Shown: piece by piece, positions 8,477-16,837 of the stretch
How the letters are laid out: each line of letters begins with the position of its first letter
Numbering within the stretch: the stretch's first letter is position 1
Assembly: GCF_014596475.1 (NCBI RefSeq)
Contig: NZ_MECJ01000030.1
Coordinates: 62,001-126,000 of the forward strand
From: Streptomyces sp. CBMA152
GTDB taxonomy: Bacteria > Actinomycetota > Actinomycetes > Streptomycetales > Streptomycetaceae
Reading direction: 5' to 3'
Length of the DNA: 64,000 bases
The notes under the pieces: generated by a model
What the model was told of the DNA's origin: nothing
What the model saw: the letters and a program-made list of their open reading frames with translations, nothing else
The model's database searches: none
Program-made: the position numbers and the translations under genes

Positions 8477-8525
8477 TTGCCCGCCTGCATATGGTCATGC
8501 AGAGTGCGGGGCGACTGAATATTCT
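8477..8525 (+). promoter_or_regulatory. Promoter of the RpiR-type gene with two palindromes
   Basis: A plausible promoter TTGCCC (8477-8482), N17, CAGAGT (8500-8505). The exact inverted repeat CTGCAT-N6-ATGCAG (8485-8502) sits in the spacer and -10. A second palindrome, GAATATTC (8517-8524), covers the likely transcription start. Both are good places for an autoregulatory operator. Confidence 0.45.
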
Positions 8526-8561
8526 GGGTGTGGCACATCTGGACAGAGGAAGGGGGCCGGC

Positions 8562-9401
8562 ATGAGCGACAGCCCTGCCGCGCGGTTGCAGCAGCTCTTC
8601 GAGGGGCGCCGGCTCACCCCGACCCAGCGGCGGATCGCGCACAGCATGGTGCGCCGCGCCGCCGACGTGCCGTTCCTGTCGAGTGTGGAGCTCGCCGAAC
8701 TGGCCGGGGTCAGCCAGCCGTCCGTGACGCGCTTCGCGGTCGCCCTCGGCTTCGACGGCTACCCGGCCCTGCGGCGCCATCTGCGCGAGGTGGCCCCGGT
8801 GGCCGTCCCGGCGGGGGACGAGGACGGGTACAACGAGTACCAGCAGGCGGTCCAGGCGGAGATCGAGAACCTGCGGCACCTGGTGGGTCTGCTGGCCGAT
8901 CCGGCGCCGGTGGAGCAGGCGGGCCGGCTGCTCGCCGCCTCTCAGCCGCTCCCGGTCCTGGGCCTGCGCGCGGCCTCGTCGCAGGCGCGGGGGTTCGCGT
9001 ACTTCGCGGCGAAGGTGCACCCCGATGTACGGCTGCTCGACGAGGGCGGGTCGATGCTGGTCGACCGCGTCGACGCGGCGGTTCGGGCCGGGGCGTCGGC
9101 GCTGCTGTGCTTCGCGCTGCCGCGGCATCCGAAGGAGGTCGTGGAGACCCTGTCGTACGCCCGGTCGTCCGGGTTGACCGTCGTCACGGTCGCCGACTCG
9201 GCGTTCGCGCCGGTGGCGCGCTTCAGTGACCTTCTGATCCCGGCGGCGGTCGGCACGGGCCTGGCCTTCGACACGGCCTGCGCGCCGATGCTGCTGGGCC
9301 GTGTGCTGCTGGAGGCCATGTGCGACGACCTCCCCGACGCGCAGGCCCGCCTGGAGGACTTCGACGCGGGGGCCGCGGCACGGGGCTTGTTCGTGGAGTA
9401 G
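8562..9401 (+). CDS. MurR/RpiR-family transcriptional regulator
   Basis: A 279-residue regulator. An N-terminal HTH_6 domain (about 1-80; SSVELAELAGVSQPSVTRFAVALGF is the recognition region) is followed by a SIS domain (about 110-255; LGLRASSQARGFA-type start, and FALPRHPKEV). SIS domains of this family bind phosphosugars or small acids. It has a GAGGAAGGGGG ribosome binding site before the ATG. It stands a short distance from the histidine-utilisation genes and could control them, since its promoter and the hutU promoter share TGAATA/TATTCA half-sites. That link is inference. Confidence 0.88.
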   Translation: MSDSPAARLQQLFEGRRLTPTQRRIAHSMVRRAADVPFLSSVELAELAGVSQPSVTRFAVALGFDGYPALRRHLREVAPVAVPAGDEDGYNEYQQAVQAEIENLRHLVGLLADPAPVEQAGRLLAASQPLPVLGLRAASSQARGFAYFAAKVHPDVRLLDEGGSMLVDRVDAAVRAGASALLCFALPRHPKEVVETLSYARSSGLTVVTVADSAFAPVARFSDLLIPAAVGTGLAFDTACAPMLLGRVLLEAMCDDLPDAQARLEDFDAGAAARGLFVE

Positions 9402-9402
9402 C

Positions 9403-9627
9403 CCCCACCCCGCCCCTTCCCGAAACTCTCCGAGGGCGGGTGGGGGTGAAGGCGGTCTCCGGGGGCTGCGTCCCCGGAGACCGTTTGGCTGCGGATCGTG
9501 CTGGGTTGCTCGCGCAGTTCCCCGCGCCCCTAACTACCCAGGGGCGCGGGGAACTGCGCGCTCAGCCCCCACCGGCTCGCACACGACCGACAACCGCCGG
9601 AGGCTTTCGGGAAGGGGTGGGGTGGGG
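9403..9627. repeat. Composite palindromic repeat, copy 3 (complete, 225 bp)
   Basis: A complete unit. Outer 23-base inverted arms are at 9403-9425 (CCCCACCCCGCCCCTTCCCG...) and 9605-9627, with one mismatch. Inside is a core hairpin with a perfect 20-bp stem CGCGCAGTTCCCCGCGCCCC (9511-9530) against 9541-9560, with a 10-base loop. A further GGTCTCCGGGG/CCCCGGAGACC hairpin lies near 9453-9481. It separates the convergent RpiR-type and PLP decarboxylase genes and likely terminates both. Confidence 0.88.
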
Positions 9628-9633
9628 GACCCG

Positions 9634-10974
9634 CTAGAACAGCAGCGCGTCCCGAGCCGCGCCCCCGGCCTCCGTCACGATCTCCGACACCGCCTGGGGT
9701 GGACGTACGACCGCGAAGCGCACACCCTCCCCCGACACGGCGAAGCCGTAAACCCCAGGCCTGGCAAGGCTGTTGTAGGCGTAGTGGTGGGCGAAGTAGT
9801 ACGCGCCCGTGTCGAGCACGGCCACAAAATCCCCCTGCTCCAGCAACGGCAGCGCCCGCCCGCGCGCCAGCAGGTCGCCCGCGAAGCAGGCCGGGCCCGC
9901 CACGTCCTGGACGACCGGCGGGCCGGACTTGGGGCGACCCTTCGGGTCGTACGCGGCGATCCGCAGCGGCCACGACGCGGGCGCGTACACGGTACGGGCC
10001 GCGATCTGCACGCCCGCGTGGGTGACCGCGACAGGCCGCCCGCCGGACGTCTTCGCGTACTCCACGCGCGCGAGAACCGTCCCGTGCTTGGCGAGCAGCG
10101 ACCGGCCGAACTCGGTGACCAGTGCGTACGAGCCGTCGAACAGGCCGGGGACGCGCTCGCGCAGGAGCCGCGCGTACTCCCCGTACGTGGGCGTCTCCTC
10201 GTCCGAGTGGAAGTTGACCGGCAGCCCGCCGCCGATGTCGAGCGTGTCGACCTGGCGGCGGCCCACGCGCGCGTTGATCTCCTCGGCGAGTTCGAAGACC
10301 GCCCGTACGCCCTCCGCCATGAGTGACAGCGGAACGCCCTGCGAGCCGGAGTGGGTGTGCAGGCGGGTCAGCCAGGGGCGGTCCGCGTACGCCCGCACGA
10401 TCCACTCGCGGGCGCCCTCGTCCCGTAGCGCCACGCCGAACTTCGACGTGGCCGTCGCCGTCGACAGCGCGTCGATGGACCCCGCACCCAGCTGCGGGTT
10501 GATCCGCAGGCCGAGCGGTGAGGCGGTCGGGGCGGCGGCCACCAGCGCGTCGAGGCGGGCCAGTTCCTGCGGGTTGTCGGCGTTGACGGCGATGCCGAGG
10601 GCGAGGGCGTCGCGCAGCTCGGCGGGGGTCTTGGCGGGGGAGTCGAGGACCGTGCGGTCGGGGCCGACCCCGGCGGCGCGGGCCAGGGCGAGCTCGCCGG
10701 GGCTGGCGACCTCGGCGCCGAGACCCCGCTCGGACAGCAGCCGCAGGACCGGCACCAGCGGGCACGCCTTGACGGCGAACGCGTGCAGTACGGGCGCGGT
10801 GGTGACGGCCGCGAACGCCGAGGTCAGCGCGGCCGCGCTCGCCCGGATGCCGGTGACGTCGAGCAGCGCCGCCAGCGGCGCCTCGGGCCCGACCAGGCCC
10901 TGTTCCACGGCCGCCCGCACGGCCTGCTCGCGCCGCGCCGCCGCGTCTGTGTCGGCCATGGGCATGTCCGTCAT
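9634..10974 (-). CDS. Fold-type III PLP decarboxylase family (DAP/ornithine decarboxylase-like)
   Basis: A 446-residue protein with the alanine-racemase-type barrel followed by a beta domain. Visible motifs are the PLP lysine K69 (LHAFAVKA), the HTHSGSQG segment equivalent to HIGSQ, DIGGGLPV for phosphate binding, and CFAGDLL replacing the usual CESGD. Cysteine is therefore kept, but the acidic substrate residue differs from lysA. It is probably not the housekeeping diaminopimelate decarboxylase, and the substrate is unknown. It is divergent from hutU. The ATG at 10974 has no clear ribosome binding site; ATGs at 10965 and 10959 are alternatives. Confidence 0.82.
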   Translation of the reverse strand: MTDMPMADTDAAARREQAVRAAVEQGLVGPEAPLAALLDVTGIRASAAALTSAFAAVTTAPVLHAFAVKACPLVPVLRLLSERGLGAEVASPGELALARAAGVGPDRTVLDSPAKTPAELRDALALGIAVNADNPQELARLDALVAAAPTASPLGLRINPQLGAGSIDALSTATATSKFGVALRDEGAREWIVRAYADRPWLTRLHTHSGSQGVPLSLMAEGVRAVFELAEEINARVGRRQVDTLDIGGGLPVNFHSDEETPTYGEYARLLRERVPGLFDGSYALVTEFGRSLLAKHGTVLARVEYAKTSGGRPVAVTHAGVQIAARTVYAPASWPLRIAAYDPKGRPKSGPPVVQDVAGPACFAGDLLARGRALPLLEQGDFVAVLDTGAYYFAHHYAYNSLARPGVYGFAVSGEGVRFAVVRPPQAVSEIVTEAGGAARDALLF

Positions 10975-11023
10975 GGGATCAAGCCAATCACCGGGTGCGC
11001 CGACGCGCAGACGTACCGATGTA

Positions 11024-11060
11024 TTGACTAGTTCTATTCAGCCAGCGAGGATGTGAATAT
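11024..11060 (+). promoter_or_regulatory. hutU promoter with overlapping inverted repeat
   Basis: TTGACT (11024-11029), a 17-base spacer and GAGGAT (11047-11052) match a housekeeping streptomycete promoter. The inverted repeat TATTCA (11035-11040)-N13-TGAATA (11054-11059) lies across the spacer and start site, a natural place for a repressor of the hut operon. Confidence 0.6.
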
Positions 11061-11088
11061 CTGAGTCACGTCGTGAGGAGGCCTCGCC

Positions 11089-12750
11089 ATGTCAGGACCC
11101 CGCCCCGTACGGGCACCGCGCGGTACGGAACTGAGTGCCCTGGGATGGCAGCAGGAAGCCGCCCTGAGGATGCTCCAGAACAACCTCGACCCCGAGGTCG
11201 CCGAGCACCCCGACAAGCTCGTCGTCTACGGCGGCACCGGCAAGGCCGCGCGCGACTGGCGCTCCTTCGACGCGATGGTGCGCACGCTGCGCACCCTCAA
11301 GCAGGACGAGACCATGCTGGTCCAGTCCGGCCGCCCGGTCGGCGTCATGCAGACCCACGAGTGGGCCCCGCGCGTCCTCATCGCCAACTCCAACCTGGTC
11401 GGCGACTGGGCGAACTGGGAGGAGTTCCGGCGTCTGGAGGCGCTGGGTCTGACCATGTACGGCCAGATGACGGCCGGTTCGTGGATCTACATCGGTACGC
11501 AGGGGATCCTCCAGGGCACGTACGAGACGTTCGCGGCGGTCGCCGCGAAGAAGTTCGGCGGCACGCTCGCCGGGACGATCACCCTCACCGCCGGTCTCGG
11601 CGGCATGGGTGGCGCCCAGCCGCTCGCCGTGACGATGAACGACGGCGTCGCGATCTGTATCGACGTCGACCCGCGCGCCATCGAGCGCCGCATCGAGCAC
11701 CGCTACCTGGACGTGAAGGCCGACTCCGTGGAGCACGCGCTCCAGCTGGCCGTCGAGGCCCGCGACCAGCGCAAGCCGCTCTCCATCGGCCTGCTCGGCA
11801 ACGCGGCGGAGCTGCTGCCGCGCATGCTGGCCGAGAGCGCGCCGATCGACATCGTCACCGACCAGACGTCGGCGCACGACCCGCTGGCGTATCTGCCGGT
11901 GGGTGTCGACTTCGACGACATGGCGGCGTACGCGGCGAAGGACCCGGCGGGGTTCACCACCCGTGCCCGCGAGTCCATGGCGCGGCACGTCGAGGCCATG
12001 GTCGGCTTCATGGACGCGGGCGCCGAGGTCTTCGACTACGGCAACTCGATCCGCGGCGAGGCCCAACTGGCGGGCTACGACCGGGCGTTCGCGTTCCCCG
12101 GCTTCGTCCCCGCGTACATCCGTCCGCTGTTCTGCGAGGGCAAGGGACCGTTCCGCTGGGCGGCGCTCTCGGGCGAGGCGTCGGACATCGCCAAGACGGA
12201 CAAGGCGATGCTGGAGCTGTTCCCGGAGAACGAGTCGCTGCACCGCTGGATCAAGATGGCGGGCGAGCGCGTCCACTTCCAGGGTCTTCCGGCCCGTATC
12301 TGCTGGCTGGGTTACGGCGAGCGGGACAAGGCGGGCGAGCGCTTCAACGACATGGTGGCGTCGGGCGAGCTCGCGGCCCCGCTGGCCATCGGCCGCGACC
12401 ACCTCGACTGCGGCTCGGTCGCCTCCCCGTACCGCGAGACCGAGGCGATGCTCGACGGCTCCGACGCGATCGCCGACTGGCCGCTCCTGAACGCCATGGT
12501 CAACGTCGCCTCCGGCGCGTCCTGGGTCTCCATCCACCACGGCGGCGGCGTCGGCATGGGCCGCTCCATCCACGCGGGCCAGGTCACGGTGGCGGACGGC
12601 ACGGCCCTGGCGGGCGAGAAGATCCGACGCGTCCTGACGAACGACCCGGGGATGGGCGTCATCCGGCATGTCGATGCCGGGTACGACATCGCGGAGTCGG
12701 TCGCGGACGAGCGGTCCGTACGGGTCCCGATGCGGGAGGGCGACGCGTGA
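11089..12750 (+). CDS. hutU: Urocanate hydratase
   Basis: A 553-residue urocanase, the second step of histidine degradation (urocanate to imidazolonepropionate) using tightly bound NAD. Family signatures are clear: YGGTGKAARDW near the N-terminus, the glycine-rich TAGLGGMGGAQPLA dinucleotide-binding loop, and GLPARICWLGYGERD in the C-terminal third. Length is normal. GAGGAGG lies seven bases before the ATG. It begins an operon: its stop overlaps the GTG of the next gene by four bases. No hutH (histidase) is present in the window. Confidence 0.97.
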   Translation: MSGPRPVRAPRGTELSALGWQQEAALRMLQNNLDPEVAEHPDKLVVYGGTGKAARDWRSFDAMVRTLRTLKQDETMLVQSGRPVGVMQTHEWAPRVLIANSNLVGDWANWEEFRRLEALGLTMYGQMTAGSWIYIGTQGILQGTYETFAAVAAKKFGGTLAGTITLTAGLGGMGGAQPLAVTMNDGVAICIDVDPRAIERRIEHRYLDVKADSVEHALQLAVEARDQRKPLSIGLLGNAAELLPRMLAESAPIDIVTDQTSAHDPLAYLPVGVDFDDMAAYAAKDPAGFTTRARESMARHVEAMVGFMDAGAEVFDYGNSIRGEAQLAGYDRAFAFPGFVPAYIRPLFCEGKGPFRWAALSGEASDIAKTDKAMLELFPENESLHRWIKMAGERVHFQGLPARICWLGYGERDKAGERFNDMVASGELAAPLAIGRDHLDCGSVASPYRETEAMLDGSDAIADWPLLNAMVNVASGASWVSIHHGGGVGMGRSIHAGQVTVADGTALAGEKIRRVLTNDPGMGVIRHVDAGYDIAESVADERSVRVPMREGDA

Positions 12751-14006
12751 CGGGGGGCACCCCGTCGGCCCCGCAGCCCCCGGGTGGGGTGGGGGAAGCC
12801 CCCTCGTTCCACGACATGTGGCGGGACCTCGCGCCCATCGGGCGCGACGCCGACACCCGTGGGTACCGGCGCTTCGTATGGACCGCCGCCGACGCCGAGT
12901 GCCGCGCGTGGTTCCAGGGGCAGGCCGAGGTCCGGGGGCTGACGTACGAGCTCGACCGGAACGGGAACCAGTGGGCCTGGGACGGGGACCCGGCCGCCGG
13001 GGACGCCGTCGTCACGGGGTCGCATCTGGACTCCGTGCCCGACGGCGGCGCCTTCGACGGGCCCCTCGGCGTCGTGTCCTCGTTCGCCGCGCTCGACGAG
13101 CTGCGGCGACGCGGGGCCGTACTGACCCGCCCCCTCGCCATCGTCAACTTCGGCGACGAGGAAGGCGCCCGGTTCGGACTGGCCTGTGTCGGATCGAGGC
13201 TCACCTCCGGCCAGCTCACCGTCGAGGCCGCGCACCGGCTGCGCGACGCCGACGGGATCAGCCTGCCGCAGGCGATGGAGCGCGCCGGATACGACCCGGA
13301 CGCCATCGGGCCGGACCACGAACGCCTCGCCCGCATCGGCGCGTTCGTCGAGCTGCACGTCGAACAGGGCCGCGCCCTCGACCTCAGCGGCGACGCCGTC
13401 GGCATCGCCTCGGCGATCTGGCCGCACGGGCGCTGGCGGTTCGACTTCGCGGGCGAGGCCAACCACGCCGGCACCACCCGCCTCGTCGACCGGCGCGACC
13501 CGATGCTGACGTACGCCGAGACCGTCCTCGCCGCCCGTCGCGAGGCCGAACTCGCGGGCGCCGTCGCCACCTTCGGCAAGATCTCCTGCGAGCCGAACGG
13601 CGTCAACGCCATCCCGTCGCTGGTGCGCGGCTGGCTGGACTCGCGCGCCGCCGACCAGGCGACCCTCGACACCGTCGTCACGGCGATCGAGCAGGCCGCC
13701 AAGGAGCGGGCCGAGCGGGACGGCGTGGACCTGACCGTCGTACGGGAGTCGTTCACGCCCGTCGTCGAGTTCGAGCATGCCCTGCGCGACGAACTCGCCA
13801 AGATCCTCGGCGGGCACACCCCCGTCCTCGGCACGGGCGCGGGACACGACGCCGGGATCCTCTCCGGGGCGATCCCGACCGCCATGCTGTTCGTACGCAA
13901 CCCCACCGGCGTCTCGCACTCCCCGGCCGAGTACGCCGGCGAGGACGACTGCGTCGCCGGGGTGATCGCACTCGCCGATGTTCTGGAGGGCCTGGCGTGC
14001 AGGTGA
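12747..14006 (+). CDS. M20-family amidohydrolase (allantoate amidohydrolase / hydantoinase-like), hut operon
   Basis: A 419-residue zinc amidohydrolase. Metal and catalytic motifs are GSHLDSVPDGG, DEEGARFG, VELHVEQG and GAGHDAG. It belongs to the allantoate amidohydrolase/N-carbamoylamino-acid hydrolase group. It starts at a GTG overlapping the hutU stop, with GGGAGGG six bases upstream, and overlaps hutF by 10 bases, so it is translated with both. HutF should produce N-formylglutamate, and no classical HutG deformylase is encoded here. I infer that this protein fills that last step rather than acting on allantoate. Family assignment is firm, the reaction is not. Confidence 0.87.
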   Translation: MTGGTPSAPQPPGGVGEAPSFHDMWRDLAPIGRDADTRGYRRFVWTAADAECRAWFQGQAEVRGLTYELDRNGNQWAWDGDPAAGDAVVTGSHLDSVPDGGAFDGPLGVVSSFAALDELRRRGAVLTRPLAIVNFGDEEGARFGLACVGSRLTSGQLTVEAAHRLRDADGISLPQAMERAGYDPDAIGPDHERLARIGAFVELHVEQGRALDLSGDAVGIASAIWPHGRWRFDFAGEANHAGTTRLVDRRDPMLTYAETVLAARREAELAGAVATFGKISCEPNGVNAIPSLVRGWLDSRAADQATLDTVVTAIEQAAKERAERDGVDLTVVRESFTPVVEFEHALRDELAKILGGHTPVLGTGAGHDAGILSGAIPTAMLFVRNPTGVSHSPAEYAGEDDCVAGVIALADVLEGLACR

Positions 14007-15334
14007 CGTCGTACTGGCTGGAGCACGCCTGGCTCGACCCCGAGGTCGAACCGGGCGTGCTGGTGGAGGTCGCGGACGGGCGGATCTCCGCCGTACGCAA
14101 GGGAGTCGAGGCGCCGCCCCCCGGCGCCGAGGCCCTGCGCGGCCTCACCCTGCCCGGCCTCGCCAACGCCCACTCGCACGCCTTCCACCGGGCCCTGCGC
14201 GGCACCGTCCAGGTCGGCTCGGGCACCTTCTGGACCTGGCGCGAGGTCATGTACACGATCGCGTCCCGGCTGACCCCGGAGTCGTACTACGCGCTCGCGC
14301 GCGGTGTGTACGCGGAGATGGCGCTGGCCGGGATCACGGCCGTGGGCGAGTTCCACTATCTGCACCACGCGCCCGGCGGCACGCCCTACGACGACCCCAA
14401 CGCGATGGGCGAGGCGCTGATCTCGGCCGCGCAGGAGGCCGGGATCCGCATCACGCTGCTGGATACGGCCTATCTGTCGTCGGGCTTCGGCGAGGCACCG
14501 TCCACGCACCAGCTGCGCTTCTCGGACGGGAACGCCGAGGCGTGGGCGGAGCGGGCCGCGCTGCTGAAACCGCGTGACGGCGTACGTCTGGGAGCGGCGA
14601 TCCACTCCGTACGGGCCGTGCCCGCCGACCAGTTGGGCACGGTCGCCGAGTGGGCGCGCGAGCGCGGCGCGCCGCTGCACGTCCACCTCTCCGAGCAGGT
14701 CGCCGAGAACGAGGCGTGCCTGGCCGCGCACGGGTGCACGCCGACGCGGCTGCTCGCGGACCACGGGGTGCTGGGGGAGCGGACGACGGGCGTCCACAAC
14801 ACCCATCTGACGGATGAGGACATCGCGCTGATCGGGTCGTCGGCGACGGGTACGTGCATGTGCCCGACGACGGAACGCGACCTCGCCGACGGCATCGGTC
14901 CGGCGGTGGAGCTGGAACGCGCCGGATCCCCCCTTTCCCTGGGCAGCGACAGCCACGCGGTGATCGACCTGTTCGAAGAGGCGCGGGCGATGGAGCTGAA
15001 CGAGCGGCTGCGGACGCGTACGCGGGGGCACTGGACTGCCGCGCAGCTGCTGCGCGCGGCCTCGCCGTTCGGGCATGCGGCGCTGGGCTGGAGCGACGCG
15101 GGTCGTCTCGAAGTGGGCGCGCGCGCCGACTTCGCGACCGTCGCGCTCGACTCCGTCCGTACGGCGGGGCCGGTGGCTCGGCTCGGCGCGGAGACGGCGG
15201 TGTACGCGGCGTCGTCGGCGGACGTCCGCCACACGGTCGTGGCGGGCCGCCCCGTGGTCCGCGACGGCGTCCACTTGGCGATCCCGGACGCGGCGACGGC
15301 CCTGACGGAAGCGATCGCGTCCCTACGGGAGTGA
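13997..15334 (+). CDS. hutF: Formimidoylglutamate deiminase
   Basis: A 445-residue metal-dependent deaminase of the amidohydrolase superfamily (HutF type). It converts N-formimidoylglutamate to N-formylglutamate and ammonia. Signatures are NAHSHAFHRA for the first metal pair, VHLSEQVAENE with the third histidine, and SLGSDSHAVIDL with the catalytic aspartate. The GTG at 13997 has GGAGGG six bases upstream, and the frame overlaps the M20 gene by 10 bases. This pins the pathway as the five-step, ammonia-releasing branch. Confidence 0.92.
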   Translation: MQVTSYWLEHAWLDPEVEPGVLVEVADGRISAVRKGVEAPPPGAEALRGLTLPGLANAHSHAFHRALRGTVQVGSGTFWTWREVMYTIASRLTPESYYALARGVYAEMALAGITAVGEFHYLHHAPGGTPYDDPNAMGEALISAAQEAGIRITLLDTAYLSSGFGEAPSTHQLRFSDGNAEAWAERAALLKPRDGVRLGAAIHSVRAVPADQLGTVAEWARERGAPLHVHLSEQVAENEACLAAHGCTPTRLLADHGVLGERTTGVHNTHLTDEDIALIGSSATGTCMCPTTERDLADGIGPAVELERAGSPLSLGSDSHAVIDLFEEARAMELNERLRTRTRGHWTAAQLLRAASPFGHAALGWSDAGRLEVGARADFATVALDSVRTAGPVARLGAETAVYAASSADVRHTVVAGRPVVRDGVHLAIPDAATALTEAIASLRE

Positions 15335-15335
15335 C

Positions 15336-15640
15336 CCCCGCCCCGCCCCTTCCCGAAACTCTCCGAGGGTGGGTGGGGGTGGAGGTGGGTTTCCCGGGGG
15401 CGGGGCCCCGGACCCCGAGCGGGGCTGCGCCCCTGCACCCCCTCGGGGGCTCCGCCCCCTGAACCCCTGGCGGGGCCTGCGGCCCCTGCACCCCGGTTCG
15501 TCTGCGGACCGTGCTGGGTTGCTCGCGCAGTTCCCCGCGCCCCTAACTACCTAGGGGCGCGGGGAACTGCGCGACTAGCCCCCACCCACCCGCAGACGAA
15601 CGCCATCCGCCGGAGGCTTTCGGGAAGGGGCGGGGCGGGG
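15336..15640. repeat. Composite palindromic repeat, copy 4 (complete, 305 bp)
   Basis: The outer arms are perfect 23-base inverted repeats (15336-15358 and 15618-15640). The core hairpin has a perfect 22-bp stem (15524-15545 with 15552-15573) and the loop ACTACC. Between them are GGGGC/GCCCC-rich segments and the GTCTGCGGACCGTGCTGGG flank module. It lies between hutF and hutI, both on the plus strand, so it may reduce hutI expression from the hutU promoter. Confidence 0.88.
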
Positions 15641-15661
15641 ACAAATCACTGAGAGGAAGCC

Positions 15662-16837
15662 ATGACCACCAGCACCACCCTCATCACCAACATCACCACC
15701 CTCGTCACCAACGACCCCACCCTCGGCACCGGCCCCCTCGGCCAGATCGAGGACGCCGCCGTCGTGATCGACGGGGACACCATCGCCTGGGTCGGCCACG
15801 CCAAGGACGCGCCGGACGCCGACCACCACCACGACGCCGAGGGCCGCGCGGCAATCCCCGGATTCGTCGACTCCCACTCGCACCTCGTGTTCGCCGGCGA
15901 CCGCACCCAGGAGTTCAACGCCCGGATGTCGGGGCAGGCGTACAAGGCGGGCGGGATCCGGACCACCGTCGCCGCCACCCGCGCCGCCACCGACGAGCAG
16001 CTGAGCGCGAACGTCGGGCGGTACATCGCGGAGGCGCTGCGGCAGGGCACGACGACGTTCGAGACCAAGTCGGGGTACGGGCTCACCGTCGAGGACGAGG
16101 CCCGCGCGTTGCGCATCGCCGCCCAGCACACCGATGAGGTGACGTACCTCGGCGCGCACATTGTCTCGCCCGACTACGCCGACGACCCCGCCGGATACGT
16201 CGACCTCGTCACCGGCGAGATGCTCGACGCCTGCGCCCCGTACGCCCGTTGGGTCGATGTGTTCTGCGAGAAGGGGGCTTTCGACGGGGACCAGGCCCGG
16301 GCCGTCCTCCTCGCAGGTCAGGCCAAGGGGCTCACCCCCCGCGTCCACGCCAACCAGCTCACGTACGGCCCCGGCGTCCAGCTCGCCGTCGAGCTGGAGG
16401 CGGCCAGCGCCGACCACTGCACGCACCTCACCGACGCCGACGTAGACGCGCTGGCGAGCGGCCGCACGGTGGCGACGCTGCTGCCGGGCGCGGAGTTCTC
16501 CACCCGCGCGCAGTGGCCGAACGCGCGGCGCCTCCTCGACGCGGGCGTCACCGTCGCGCTCTCCACCGACTGCAACCCGGGCTCGTCCTTCACCAGCTCC
16601 ATGCCGTTCTGCATCGCGCTCGCGGTACGGGACATGGGGATGACCCCGGACGAGGCCGTGTGGGCGGCGACGGCCGGTGGCGCCGCGGCGCTGCGGCGCA
16701 CCGACGTGGGGCGGATCGCGCCCGGCGCCCGCGCCGACCTCGCGCTGCTCGACGCGCCCAGCCACGTCCACCTCGCCTACCGGCCGGGCGTGCCCCTGAT
16801 CAGCGACGTCTGGCGTCAGGGCGTCAAGTGCGCGTAG
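15662..16837 (+). CDS. hutI: Imidazolonepropionase
   Basis: A 391-residue amidohydrolase for the third step of histidine degradation, opening imidazolonepropionate to formimidoylglutamate. The motif DSHSHLVFAGDR carries the first metal ligands. KSGYGL, VHANQLTYG and STDCNPGSS are typical of HutI. GAGAGGAAG precedes the ATG. It is separated from hutU-hutF by repeat copy 4. Its last 22 bases overlap the end of the convergent SDR gene. Confidence 0.95.
   Translation: MTTSTTLITNITTLVTNDPTLGTGPLGQIEDAAVVIDGDTIAWVGHAKDAPDADHHHDAEGRAAIPGFVDSHSHLVFAGDRTQEFNARMSGQAYKAGGIRTTVAATRAATDEQLSANVGRYIAEALRQGTTTFETKSGYGLTVEDEARALRIAAQHTDEVTYLGAHIVSPDYADDPAGYVDLVTGEMLDACAPYARWVDVFCEKGAFDGDQARAVLLAGQAKGLTPRVHANQLTYGPGVQLAVELEAASADHCTHLTDADVDALASGRTVATLLPGAEFSTRAQWPNARRLLDAGVTVALSTDCNPGSSFTSSMPFCIALAVRDMGMTPDEAVWAATAGGAAALRRTDVGRIAPGARADLALLDAPSHVHLAYRPGVPLISDVWRQGVKCA

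Noticed and set aside
9403..15640. Complete repeat copies as insertion sequences
   Set aside because: The units are 225 and 305 bases with no room for a transposase, and I could not see convincing target-site duplications. At most they are miniature elements.
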